Positions 1-7,254 of a stretch of 64,000 nt of DNA are shown piece after piece. The notes beneath the pieces are model-generated. The model saw nothing but the letters and a program-made list of their open reading frames with translations, did not search any database and was not told the origin of the DNA. This stretch comes from Bradyrhizobium sp. (GTDB lineage: Bacteria; Pseudomonadota; Alphaproteobacteria; Rhizobiales; Xanthobacteraceae). Each line of letters begins with the position of its first letter. The stretch's first letter is position 1. A program made the translations under genes and the position numbers. The DNA is taken from NCBI RefSeq assembly GCF_016219575.1, contig NZ_JACRMG010000028.1:141911-205910 (forward strand), written 5' to 3'.

Positions 1-671
1 AGGCGCTGCTGCGCTGGCGACACCCCGTGCGCGGCATGGTTGGGCCCGACAATTTCATACCGCTTGCGGAAGAGATCGGATTGATCAACGAAATCGGAGC
101 CTGGGTGCTGAAACAGGCGTGTTCGGACGCCATGGGATGGCCCGATCACCTGAAACTCGCCGTTAACGTATCTTCTCTTCAATTTAGGAGTAACAGGTTA
201 TCCCTCGATGTCGTGGCAGCCTTAGGTCATTCGGGACTGCCTGCAAGCCGGCTTGAAATTGAGATCACCGAGACCGCGTTGTTGCAGGATACGGAGGCGA
301 CCATCGCGGTCCTGTATGAGCTTCGACAACTCGGACTCAGCATCGCCATGGATGATTTCGGGACAGGCTACTCTTCGTTGGGCTACCTGCGGAAATTCCC
401 GTTCGACAAGATCAAGATCGACAAGTCTTTCACTCTAGGTTTGCCGGATCGGGCCGATTCCTTGGCGATCGTGCGGGCTATGATGGGGCTCGGGGTGAAC
501 CTTGGCATGATCACGACCGCCGAGGGCGTCGAGACGGAGGAGCAGCTTGCTGCGCTACGAGCCGAAGGCTGCACCGAGGTGCAGGGCTATCTGTTCAGCC
601 CAGCGCGACCGGCCGGGGAGATCGCTGCCCTGCTTTCCAGAATGCGGGGACAGACCAGAGTCGTTGCGTGA
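1..671 (+). CDS. EAL-domain cyclic-di-GMP phosphodiesterase, 3' part
   Basis: The reading frame is open to the left window edge and ends at TGA 669-671, so only the C-terminal ~223 residues are present. The first codons read ALLRWRHPVRG, the region just after the EAL signature of these domains. Later conserved blocks are visible: PLAEEIGL, the NVS motif (LAVNVSS), the metal-site region EITETALL, MDDFGTGYSSL (DDFGTG), KIKIDKSF and AEGVETEEQ. EAL domains hydrolyse cyclic di-GMP; because the metal-binding and catalytic residues in view are retained, the domain is probably active. N-terminal sensory or GGDEF domains would lie outside the window. The next genes to the right are mobile-element debris, so this gene may mark the older neighbourhood of the insertion. 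Confidence 0.9.
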   Translation, partial: ALLRWRHPVRGMVGPDNFIPLAEEIGLINEIGAWVLKQACSDAMGWPDHLKLAVNVSSLQFRSNRLSLDVVAALGHSGLPASRLEIEITETALLQDTEATIAVLYELRQLGLSIAMDDFGTGYSSLGYLRKFPFDKIKIDKSFTLGLPDRADSLAIVRAMMGLGVNLGMITTAEGVETEEQLAALRAEGCTEVQGYLFSPARPAGEIAALLSRMRGQTRVVA

Positions 672-801
672 TGACGACCAGAATGTCCAAGCCACATTTA
701 CCGTTATTCGGCCCTTTAATTGCGGGTCCGTGTCAAGTTCCTTTCTGATGTCATCGCTGGGGTCATGGTCCTTTCCAAGGTCGTCGAGCATCTCATGATG
801 A
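672..801. other. Non-coding stretch between EAL gene and IS remnant
   Basis: No coding sequence with recognisable content on either strand. Short ORFs here are out-of-frame extensions of the EAL gene. Confidence 0.5.
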
Positions 802-818
802 TGTCCGGGTCGTGCGGC

Positions 819-861
819 GCGACAATCAAGATGGGAATCCCGCGACAATCAGGATGAGAAT
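819..861. repeat. IS21-type terminal direct repeats
   Basis: gcgacaatcaagatgggaat (819-838) and gcgacaatcaggatgagaat (842-861) differ at two positions and are offset by 23 bp. Multiple short repeats inside the end of the element are a hallmark of IS21-family insertion sequences, where they bind the transposase. Confidence 0.75.
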
Positions 862-862
862 G

Positions 863-923
863 CGCCGCTGCTGGGGTGACGAAGGGAGGGCGTAGCCCGA
901 CCGGAGTTACCCCAGCAGCGGCG
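863..923. other. Strong hairpin upstream of istA
   Basis: cgccgctgctggggt (863-877) is the exact reverse complement of accccagcagcggcg (909-923), giving a 15-bp stem around a 31-nt loop that itself contains gggcgtagccc. It could limit read-through transcription into the transposase gene from outside, or it may be a remnant of an older insertion. The function is inferred. Confidence 0.6.
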
Positions 924-1003
924 TGGGCGCCCGAAGGGCCTCATTTGGCGGTAACGGCGGCTGGTCAAGGATCGGTTTTCTCTTTCGAGAGGACCCCAAT
1001 TCC

Positions 1004-1859
1004 TTGGCTGACCGACACGTCACCGATCAACAAATGAGGCTTTTCATGAACTTGCGCCGCAACCATTCGCCAGCCATTGCCGCTGCGAAGGCCGGATTCA
1101 GCACCTCCGCCGCCTACCGGTTCGAGAAGGATCCCCGACTTCCAACCCAAAAACAGGCGCCCCGCGAACGTCGCCGCGCCGATCCATTCGTCGACGTCTG
1201 GGAGAACGACGTCCTCCCCATGCTGAAGGCCGCCCCGGATTGCGGCCGATCGCCGTGTTCGAGGAACTATGCCGTCGGCACCCGGAACTGGGCTCCGGGA
1301 AGCGGCGGACGCTTGAACGGCGGATCAGGGCGTGGCGCGCGGTGAACGGCCCGGACCGGGAGGTGATCTTCCGCCAGGAGCATCCGCCGGGTCGCATGGG
1401 CTTGTCAGACTTCACCGAGGTCGCGGATCACCGTCGCCGGCCAGTTGCTGGACTGCCGGTTCTATCACTTCCGTCTGCCGTTTTCCGGCTTCGAACACGC
1501 CCATGTCGTGCTCGGTGGCGAGAGCTTTGTCGCGCTGGCGGAAGGGTTGCAGAACGCCCTGTGGTCGCTGGGCGGGGTTCCCGAGCAGCACCGAAGCGAC
1601 AGCCTTTCGGCGGCGTTCCGCAATCTCGGCGCCGACGCCAAGGAGGATTTGACGACACGCTACGAGGCATTCTGCGGCTATTACGGCATGACACCGACCC
1701 GCAACAATCGCGGAGTGTCGCATGAGAATGGTTCGATCGAGAGCGCGCATGGCCATCTCAAGAGGGCGCTCGCCGACGCCCTGTTGCTGCGCGCGTCGCG
1801 CGACTTCGACGATCTTGCGGCATGGCGAGGCTTCGTCGACGAGAGCGTCGGACGTAGGC
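1004..1859 (+). pseudogene. istA: Frameshifted, truncated IS21-family transposase (istA)
   Basis: The family start is matched by LADRHVTDQQMRLFM from a TTG at 1004 (the family normally has M-x-x-R-H-V-T-D). Reading continues to about 1235 in one frame, shifts to the next frame from about 1236 (LRPIAVFEELCRRHPELG) to about 1420 (GRMGLSDFTE), then returns to the first frame (TVAGQLLDCRFYHFRL). Later family blocks are intact: GFEHAHVVLGGESFVALAEGLQNALWSLGG, then TRNNRGVSHENGSIES and DFDDLAAWRGFVDESVGRR. The match ends near 1859; the remaining ~250 residues of a typical IstA are gone. Two compensating frameshifts plus a 3' deletion make it non-functional. Confidence 0.85.
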
Positions 1860-1950
1860 TTTTCATCCGAACTCGGTTGGAGTCACACCCGCCGGATCGG
1901 CATATTTCACACGGATTGACAGCTTTGCTGGAAATATTCTGCGACACAGC

Positions 1951-3582
1951 CTAAATATGGATCTTCCCCAAAATCATGTCAGCAGCATTTTCCGCGATCA
2001 TGATGGTCGGCGCATTGGTGTTGCCCGCCACCAGCGTCGGCATGATCGAGGCGTCGATCACCCGCAGCCCCTCGATACCGCGCACCCGAAGCTGCGGATC
2101 GACCACCGACGCCGGATCGGCGCCCATCCGGCAGGTTCCGACCGGGTGATAGATCGTCTCGGCCCGCTTGCGGATATCGGCGGCGATTTCGTCATCGCTC
2201 TGAACCGCGGGACCGGGCAAAACCTCGCGCCGGGAATGAACAGCCATGGCAGGCGCGTCGAAGATGCGCCTGCCGATCTTGACCCCCGCGATCATGGTTT
2301 TCATATCCTCCGGGTCATCGAGGTATTTCGGGTCGATCAGCGGATCATCCAGGGGATCGGGGCTTTTCAGACCGATCCTGCCCCGGCTTTTCGGCAGCAG
2401 GTCGCAGATGTGCAGGGTAAAGCCATAACCGTAGGTGATCTTGCGTCCATGGTCGTTCAGATAGGTCGGGAGGAAGTGGAATTGCAGGTTCGGCCGGTCG
2501 CGCTCGGGCGTGCTTTTAACGAAGCCGCCCGATTCCGCGACGTTGCTGGTCAGAAACCCCTTGCGGCGGAAGATATAGGAAAACAGCCCCGCCACCGCGC
2601 GCGGCGGGAAGCTGAGTGCCACTCCGATCGGTTGACGCGAACTGGCCGCGTTCATCAGCGTGATGTCCAGATGGTCCTGCAGGTTCTTGCCCACGGCGGG
2701 CAGGTCATGCAGCACCGGAATGCCGTGTTCCTTCAGCTCCTCCGCTGCGCCGACGCCCGAGAGCATCAATATCTGCGGCGAATTCACCGCGCCGCCAGAC
2801 AGCAGAACCTCACCCGCAGGGTTCAGCCGCGCCTGCTTGTATTTGTTGTTCCGCCTGTAGGACACGCCGATCGCGCGCCGCCCGTCCATCACCACGCGGG
2901 TCACCCGCGCATCGGTGATGACCTCCAGATTCGGCCGGTCCAGCGCGCTTTCCAGAAACGCCTTTGCCGAACTCCAGCGCCGCCCGCGGTTCTGGGTAAC
3001 CTGATAAAGGCCGACCCCTTCCTGACGCTCGCCGTTGAAATCATCATTATGCTGGATCTGCAGTTCGCGCCCCGCCTTGACGAAGGATCGGCTGAGCGGG
3101 TTGACCGTCTGCAATTCGCTGACAAACAGTTCACCACCCGTCCCGTGGTATTCTGAATTACCGAATCGTTGATTGTTTTCCAGTCGCTTGAACAGGGCGC
3201 GGACACGGTCCCAGCCCCAGACCGAGGTGCCAGAGGCGACTTCCCAACCGTCGTAATCCGCCTTGTGGCCGCGCATATAGACCATCGCGTTGATCGAGCT
3301 GGACCCGCCCAGCGTCTTGCCGCGCGGCCAAAACAGGGGGCGGGCGTTCAGATGCTGCTGGGGTTCGGTATTGAAGGCCCAATTCAGTTTCTTGCTGTTG
3401 GCCAGCAGCGCGATGCCGATCGGCGTATGGATCAGCGCGCTCTTGTCTCGCGGTCCCGCCTCCAGCAAGAGGATGCGCTTCGCGGGATCTGCGGACAGCC
3501 TATTTGCAAGCACGCAGCCTGCCGAGCCGGCTCCCACGATGATGTAGTCGTACGTTCCGTGACTTTCAGATCGTTGTTCCAT
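1951..3582 (-). CDS. alkJ: GMC-family alcohol dehydrogenase of the alkane pathway (AlkJ-like)
   Basis: This is a 543-residue FAD-dependent GMC oxidoreductase. The N-terminal ADP-binding motif is IIVGAGSAGCVLANRL (residues 14-29). The GMC signature PRGKTLGGSSSINAMVYMRG is present, and near the C-terminus YHPVGTCRMG and GNTNAPTIMIAE carry the active-site His and Asn region. It is the fourth gene of the minus-strand alk operon and starts 8 bp after the aldehyde dehydrogenase stop. In Pseudomonas putida GPo1 the homologous AlkJ oxidises medium-chain alkanols at the inner membrane and passes electrons to quinones; the neighbours here (alkB, rubredoxin, aldehyde dehydrogenase) support that role. 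A choline dehydrogenase function is the usual alternative for this family but fits the context less well. Confidence 0.88.
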   Translation of the reverse strand: MEQRSESHGTYDYIIVGAGSAGCVLANRLSADPAKRILLLEAGPRDKSALIHTPIGIALLANSKKLNWAFNTEPQQHLNARPLFWPRGKTLGGSSSINAMVYMRGHKADYDGWEVASGTSVWGWDRVRALFKRLENNQRFGNSEYHGTGGELFVSELQTVNPLSRSFVKAGRELQIQHNDDFNGERQEGVGLYQVTQNRGRRWSSAKAFLESALDRPNLEVITDARVTRVVMDGRRAIGVSYRRNNKYKQARLNPAGEVLLSGGAVNSPQILMLSGVGAAEELKEHGIPVLHDLPAVGKNLQDHLDITLMNAASSRQPIGVALSFPPRAVAGLFSYIFRRKGFLTSNVAESGGFVKSTPERDRPNLQFHFLPTYLNDHGRKITYGYGFTLHICDLLPKSRGRIGLKSPDPLDDPLIDPKYLDDPEDMKTMIAGVKIGRRIFDAPAMAVHSRREVLPGPAVQSDDEIAADIRKRAETIYHPVGTCRMGADPASVVDPQLRVRGIEGLRVIDASIMPTLVAGNTNAPTIMIAENAADMILGKIHI

Positions 3583-3590
3583 CGAACCAG

Positions 3591-5090
3591 TTACCCCAGC
3601 ACCTTGACGACAAGCCTGATGAGCCGCTTCACAAAACCTGTATAGGGCGGGAACAGCATGTGGACGATCGAGTAGCGGTCCTGCAGGACGGCCTTCTCAT
3701 GCGAAAATGCCCGAAAGCCAAAGACTCCGTGGGCCGCACCGATGCCCGAGTTGTTCACCCCGCCAAAGGGCAAATTGGGATGCAGGAAATGCACGACGGT
3801 AAGGTTGATCCCCACCGCGCCGGAACTGGTGCGCGTGATGATGTCCTCGGCAAAAGCCCGGCTATTGTCGAAGACATAAAGCGCCAGCGGTTTCGGATTG
3901 GCGTTAATCTGATCAATCACCTTGTCGATATCGTCATATTCGATGATCGGCAGGATCGGGCCGAACAGTTCCTCGCGCGAAATCGCCATCTCGGGGGTGA
4001 TCTGGCTGATCAGCGTGGGCGCCACGAATTTCTGCACCGCATCCGTCTGCCCGCCCAGCAGTATCCGCGCGCTTTTGGCACGGGCATCCTCGATCAGGCC
4101 GGCGACCCGGTTGAAATGCCGGTCATTCACGATACGGCAATAGTCGGGCGTCATCTTCTGCACCTCGGGCGTCTTGCCATAGACGCGACCGATTTCCGCC
4201 ATCACCGTCTCGTTGAACTCTTGCGCAATGTCGCGATGCACGAACACGTGGTCGGGCGCAATGCAGGTCTGGCCGTTGTTGGCAAACTTGCCCCAGACAA
4301 TATTACGCGCGGCCTTTTTCAGGTTGGCAGTGGGGCCAACGATGGTGGGCGACTTGCCTCCCAGTTCCAAGGTAACCGAGGCCAGTGATTTCGCCGCCGC
4401 TTCCATCACCAGCTTGCCCACCTGCGGGCTGCCGGTGAAGAAGATGTGGTCGAACGGTAGTGCCAGCAACTCCTGCGCGACCGCTGCATCGCCCTCGACC
4501 ACCGCCACCAGATCGGGCGAAAACGTTTCGGCCACTATATCCGCAATCAGGGTGGAGGTAGCAGGCGTCAGTTCCGACGGCTTGATGATCGCGCTGTTGC
4601 CGGCCGCCAATGCCGAGACCAGCGGCCCGAAGGCTAGATTCAACGGATAATTCCACGGCGCAATAATCAGACAGATCCCTTTCGGCTCGGGTCGGATCCT
4701 GGCCCTGGTGCCGAAAACACCCAGCGTGGCCGCTGCCCGGCGCGATCGCATCCAGCCCTTCAAGTGGCGTTTGGTGTGCGCGATCTCCTGCAGCACCGGC
4801 AGGATTTCGGTCAGCCTCACCTCGCTCTCGGGCTTACGGAAATCCGCATAAAGAGCCGCGATGATGTCCGTCTCGCGCCGCTGCAGGACTTCCCTCAGCC
4901 GGTTCAGCGCCGCGATGCGTGCCTTGCGGTCGAAATCCGAGCGACGCGCCCAGCCCGCCTCCCGTTGCTTCGCAAAAACATCCGCAACGGTAGATCTGGT
5001 ATCCACCAATGGAATGTCGTTCGGATCGGCGTGAATATTCACAATGACCTCCATGGCGGGCCTGATCGGCCCGATACCCTTTGCCAACAC
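3591..5090 (-). CDS. alkH: Fatty aldehyde dehydrogenase of the alkane pathway (AlkH-like)
   Basis: NAD(P)-dependent aldehyde dehydrogenase of the class-3/coniferyl-aldehyde type, up to 499 residues. The catalytic Glu region (VTLELGGKSP) and the Cys region (FANNGQTCIAP) are both intact, as are PWNYPLN and the late block LPFGGVNNSGIG. The C-terminus (FPPYTGFVKRLIRLVVKVL) is hydrophobic and basic, like membrane-anchored fatty aldehyde dehydrogenases. The longest frame begins at GTG 5090, 7 bp after the rubredoxin stop; a GTG at 5042 with a GGAGG (5048-5052) five bases upstream is a better-supported start and would give 483 residues. Its role would be oxidising the alkanal made by the GMC enzyme to a fatty acid. 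Confidence 0.88.
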   Translation of the reverse strand: MLAKGIGPIRPAMEVIVNIHADPNDIPLVDTRSTVADVFAKQREAGWARRSDFDRKARIAALNRLREVLQRRETDIIAALYADFRKPESEVRLTEILPVLQEIAHTKRHLKGWMRSRRAAATLGVFGTRARIRPEPKGICLIIAPWNYPLNLAFGPLVSALAAGNSAIIKPSELTPATSTLIADIVAETFSPDLVAVVEGDAAVAQELLALPFDHIFFTGSPQVGKLVMEAAAKSLASVTLELGGKSPTIVGPTANLKKAARNIVWGKFANNGQTCIAPDHVFVHRDIAQEFNETVMAEIGRVYGKTPEVQKMTPDYCRIVNDRHFNRVAGLIEDARAKSARILLGGQTDAVQKFVAPTLISQITPEMAISREELFGPILPIIEYDDIDKVIDQINANPKPLALYVFDNSRAFAEDIITRTSSGAVGINLTVVHFLHPNLPFGGVNNSGIGAAHGVFGFRAFSHEKAVLQDRYSIVHMLFPPYTGFVKRLIRLVVKVLG

Positions 5091-5097
5091 GAGTTGA

Positions 5098-5646
5098 CTA
5101 GGTTTCCTGGCAAAGCGCGTAATCTTTCTTGGTGGCGCCGCACTCCGGGCAACACCAATCCTCGGGAATCTCTTCGAACCGGGTTCCTGCAGCGATGCCC
5201 CCGGAAGGGTCGCCGAGTGCCTCGTCGTAGATATGCCCGCAGGTGATGCAGACCCATTTCACAAAGGGCTTGTTTTCGGCAAAGCCGGGCTCGCTTTGCA
5301 GGCTGAACAATTGGGGGGGCAAAGCCTCCGCGGCCTGCGGTACGGCGGCCATCCGCGCCGCCGGTTTCGACATCGGGCTGGCGGGCTTTTCGATAACGGC
5401 CGTGTCGGTGACCGGGACCGCGCTACGTGCCGTCCCGGCAAACTCGACGGCCTGAGTGGCCGGCGTCGTAGCGGCCGGCGCTTCGCCGATCAATTCGAAG
5501 TCGACCTTGTCGCGCACTGCGCAATCGGGGCAAGCCCATTCGTCGGGCACGTTGGCCCAAGCAGTGCCTGCGGGAAATCCTTCATGCGGATGGCCCAGCG
5601 TTTCGTCATAGGTGTATTTACAACCAGGACACTGGTACTTGGCCAT
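5098..5646 (-). CDS. alkG: Double-domain rubredoxin (AlkG-like)
   Basis: 182 residues with two rubredoxin domains. The first has CPGC (6-9) and CPDC (39-42); the second has CITC (133-136) and CPEC (166-169). A Pro/Ala-rich linker of roughly 80 residues joins them. Two-domain rubredoxins of this size are typical of AlkG in the GPo1 alk system, where the C-terminal domain transfers electrons from rubredoxin reductase to AlkB. A strong Shine-Dalgarno (ggagg in a purine run) precedes ATG 5646. No rubredoxin reductase (alkT) gene is present in the window, so the reductase must be encoded elsewhere. Confidence 0.93.
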   Translation of the reverse strand: MAKYQCPGCKYTYDETLGHPHEGFPAGTAWANVPDEWACPDCAVRDKVDFELIGEAPAATTPATQAVEFAGTARSAVPVTDTAVIEKPASPMSKPAARMAAVPQAAEALPPQLFSLQSEPGFAENKPFVKWVCITCGHIYDEALGDPSGGIAAGTRFEEIPEDWCCPECGATKKDYALCQET

Positions 5647-5873
5647 GTTCCTTTTTCCTCCTTTTCCGCCGATCTGACATTGCTGGGCCGAATGGCAGCT
5701 ATCCCTGGTTTTTTCCGTAATCGGCGCGCAACCTCTGCCCTATCGCACGGCCTGACCGCCCCACATGGCCAGCCGCTGGCCGCCCGACGATTGAAACGAG
5801 TCGAGTGGCTCAGGGCTGTGGTGTCGGGTGTCCGCATCGTTTGGCAAGCGAGAGCGGTGCGGAAGTTGGCGGT
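5647..5873. other. Intergenic gap alkB-rubredoxin
   Basis: 227 bp without a credible gene. It holds the rubredoxin ribosome-binding site next to 5646. In GPo1 this place holds alkF; no rubredoxin-like remnant is visible here. Confidence 0.5.
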
Positions 5874-7076
5874 TTACTCGGCAGCAACCAAGCCGGGCTT
5901 TGCGTCGGTGCCGACCGTACCAAACTTGCGTTCGTAAAGCGCGTGCTTGCCATCCTCGATCTGGATCTTGCTCAGATCGCCATGGGCCCAATCTACCACG
6001 CGCGAGTCCATGGCCGACCTGAACCAACTTGGGATCAACGCGATGAAGAACATGCCCGGATAGCCCGAGGGCAGCGTCGGCAGATCCTTGAAGTCGCGCA
6101 GCGATTGGTAGGACCGCGTCGGATGCGCGTGGTGATCCGAGTGGCGCTGCAAATGGAACAAGATCAGGTTCGACACGATGTGGTTCGAGTTCCACGAGTG
6201 GTGCGGTTTCTGGTGCTCGTAGCGGCCATTGGGCAGTTTTTCACGCAGCAGGCCATAATGCTCAATGTAGTTGGCGCTAGTCAGCTGCCACCACCCGAAC
6301 GCCATTTGGATCGGAAGGAAGACCAGCATCAGGGGGCCGAAGAAGGCAAGCAGACCCGCATAGAGCGCGAAGGTAATCAGCATCGGCTGCAGAATTTCGT
6401 TCTCTATGCTCCAAACGCTCTTGCCCCGGCGCGACAGACGTTCTTCTTCAAGGGCCCATGCGCGGCGGAAGGCACCGGGTATCTCGCGGGTGGAGAATTT
6501 GTAGATGCTTTCGCCCATACGTGAGGTCGCGGGATCCATCGGGGTGGCAACGTCGCGGTGATGGCCCTTGTTGTGCTCGATGAAGAAATGGCCGTAACCC
6601 GCAACCGCAAGCACCAGCTTGGCCAGCCAGCGGTCAAAAGTCTCCTTCTTGTGCCCAAGCTCATGCCCAGTGTTCAGCGCGAGGCCGTTCACGATTCCTA
6701 GCGAGAGCGCCAAGGTTATGATTTCGAGCCAAGACATCGCATGGGTACTGACCCACCAGGCCGCTACAATCAGGGCTGCGTAATGGATCGGCACGGTCAG
6801 ATAGGTCAGGACGCGGTAGTATCGGTCCTTCTCAAGCATCTCGACGGCCTCTTCCGGCGGGTTGTTGAAATCCTCGCCGAACATGGCGTCCAGAAGCGGC
6901 ACCATCGCGTACCAGACGATCAGGACCAAGGCGTACCAGATGCTCCATCCGGTCTGCGCTACCAGCCAGAGCCCGATCATTGGCGTCGCCGGCCACAGGG
7001 TGGACAGCATCCAAAGATAGCGCTTACGGTCGATGTAGCCTAAGATTGAAACAGACTGATCTGGCGTATTGATCAT
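5874..7076 (-). CDS. alkB: Alkane 1-monooxygenase
   Basis: 400-residue integral-membrane non-haem diiron hydroxylase. All the histidine signatures of AlkB are present: HELGH (138-142), EHNKGHH (167-173), NYIEHYG (269-275) and HLQRHSDHH (308-316). Six hydrophobic segments alternate with these, as expected for the inner-membrane fold. It hydroxylates the terminal carbon of medium-chain n-alkanes using electrons from rubredoxin, which is the next gene downstream. Start ATG 7076 has an upstream ggggagga. As first gene of the operon it faces the AlkS-like regulator, so it is probably induced by alkanes through that protein. Its length matches GPo1-type AlkB (about 400). Confidence 0.96.
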   Translation of the reverse strand: MINTPDQSVSILGYIDRKRYLWMLSTLWPATPMIGLWLVAQTGWSIWYALVLIVWYAMVPLLDAMFGEDFNNPPEEAVEMLEKDRYYRVLTYLTVPIHYAALIVAAWWVSTHAMSWLEIITLALSLGIVNGLALNTGHELGHKKETFDRWLAKLVLAVAGYGHFFIEHNKGHHRDVATPMDPATSRMGESIYKFSTREIPGAFRRAWALEEERLSRRGKSVWSIENEILQPMLITFALYAGLLAFFGPLMLVFLPIQMAFGWWQLTSANYIEHYGLLREKLPNGRYEHQKPHHSWNSNHIVSNLILFHLQRHSDHHAHPTRSYQSLRDFKDLPTLPSGYPGMFFIALIPSWFRSAMDSRVVDWAHGDLSKIQIEDGKHALYERKFGTVGTDAKPGLVAAE

Positions 7077-7254
7077 TCGGCATGTCCTCCCCTTGACCCC
7101 ACCATTCGTCGCGCGGCAGGTGACACCAGTACGCCCATCCCGATTCCGAGCGAGCGGAGGAAGCGGAGATCATTGGGCCGGGACTCACAACTACACTTAA
7201 GTGTAGTTCCCGATTGGGGTATCCTATAGCTATCTGCGCTGCCTTGAGACGCCC
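7077..7254. promoter_or_regulatory. Divergent alkB / alkS-like promoter region
   Basis: 178 bp between the start codons of alkB (leftwards) and the LuxR/MalT-type activator (rightwards). It contains one perfect palindrome (7189-7208). Both promoters are presumed to lie here; I could not assign -35/-10 elements with confidence. Confidence 0.6.
7189..7208. promoter_or_regulatory. 20-bp perfect palindrome, candidate operator of the AlkS-like activator
   Basis: aactacacttaagtgtagtt is identical to its own reverse complement over 20 bp. It lies 112 bp upstream of the alkB start and 46 bp upstream of the activator start. LuxR-type DNA-binding domains commonly bind such dyads. It is unrelated to the YCTAACA-NN-YGTTAGA sites further right, so the alk module has its own control. 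Confidence 0.55.

Larger units (their letters stand above)
802..1859 (+). mobile_element. IS21-family insertion sequence remnant (left end and part of istA)
   Basis: The left part carries two 20-bp terminal direct repeats (819-838 and 842-861), as IS21-family ends do, followed by a strong hairpin and a broken istA. The left boundary is placed near 802 (tgtccggg) by analogy only. The right part of istA, the istB helper ATPase and the right terminal repeats are absent; similarity stops near 1859, about 90 bp before the end of the alkane alcohol dehydrogenase gene. The element cannot transpose by itself and marks an old insertion or recombination junction next to the alk cluster. Confidence 0.8.

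Noticed and set aside
1957..3156. 399-codon open frame on the plus strand opposite the alcohol dehydrogenase gene
   Set aside because: Antisense shadow of a GC-rich gene; His/Arg/Gly-rich composition and no family motif.
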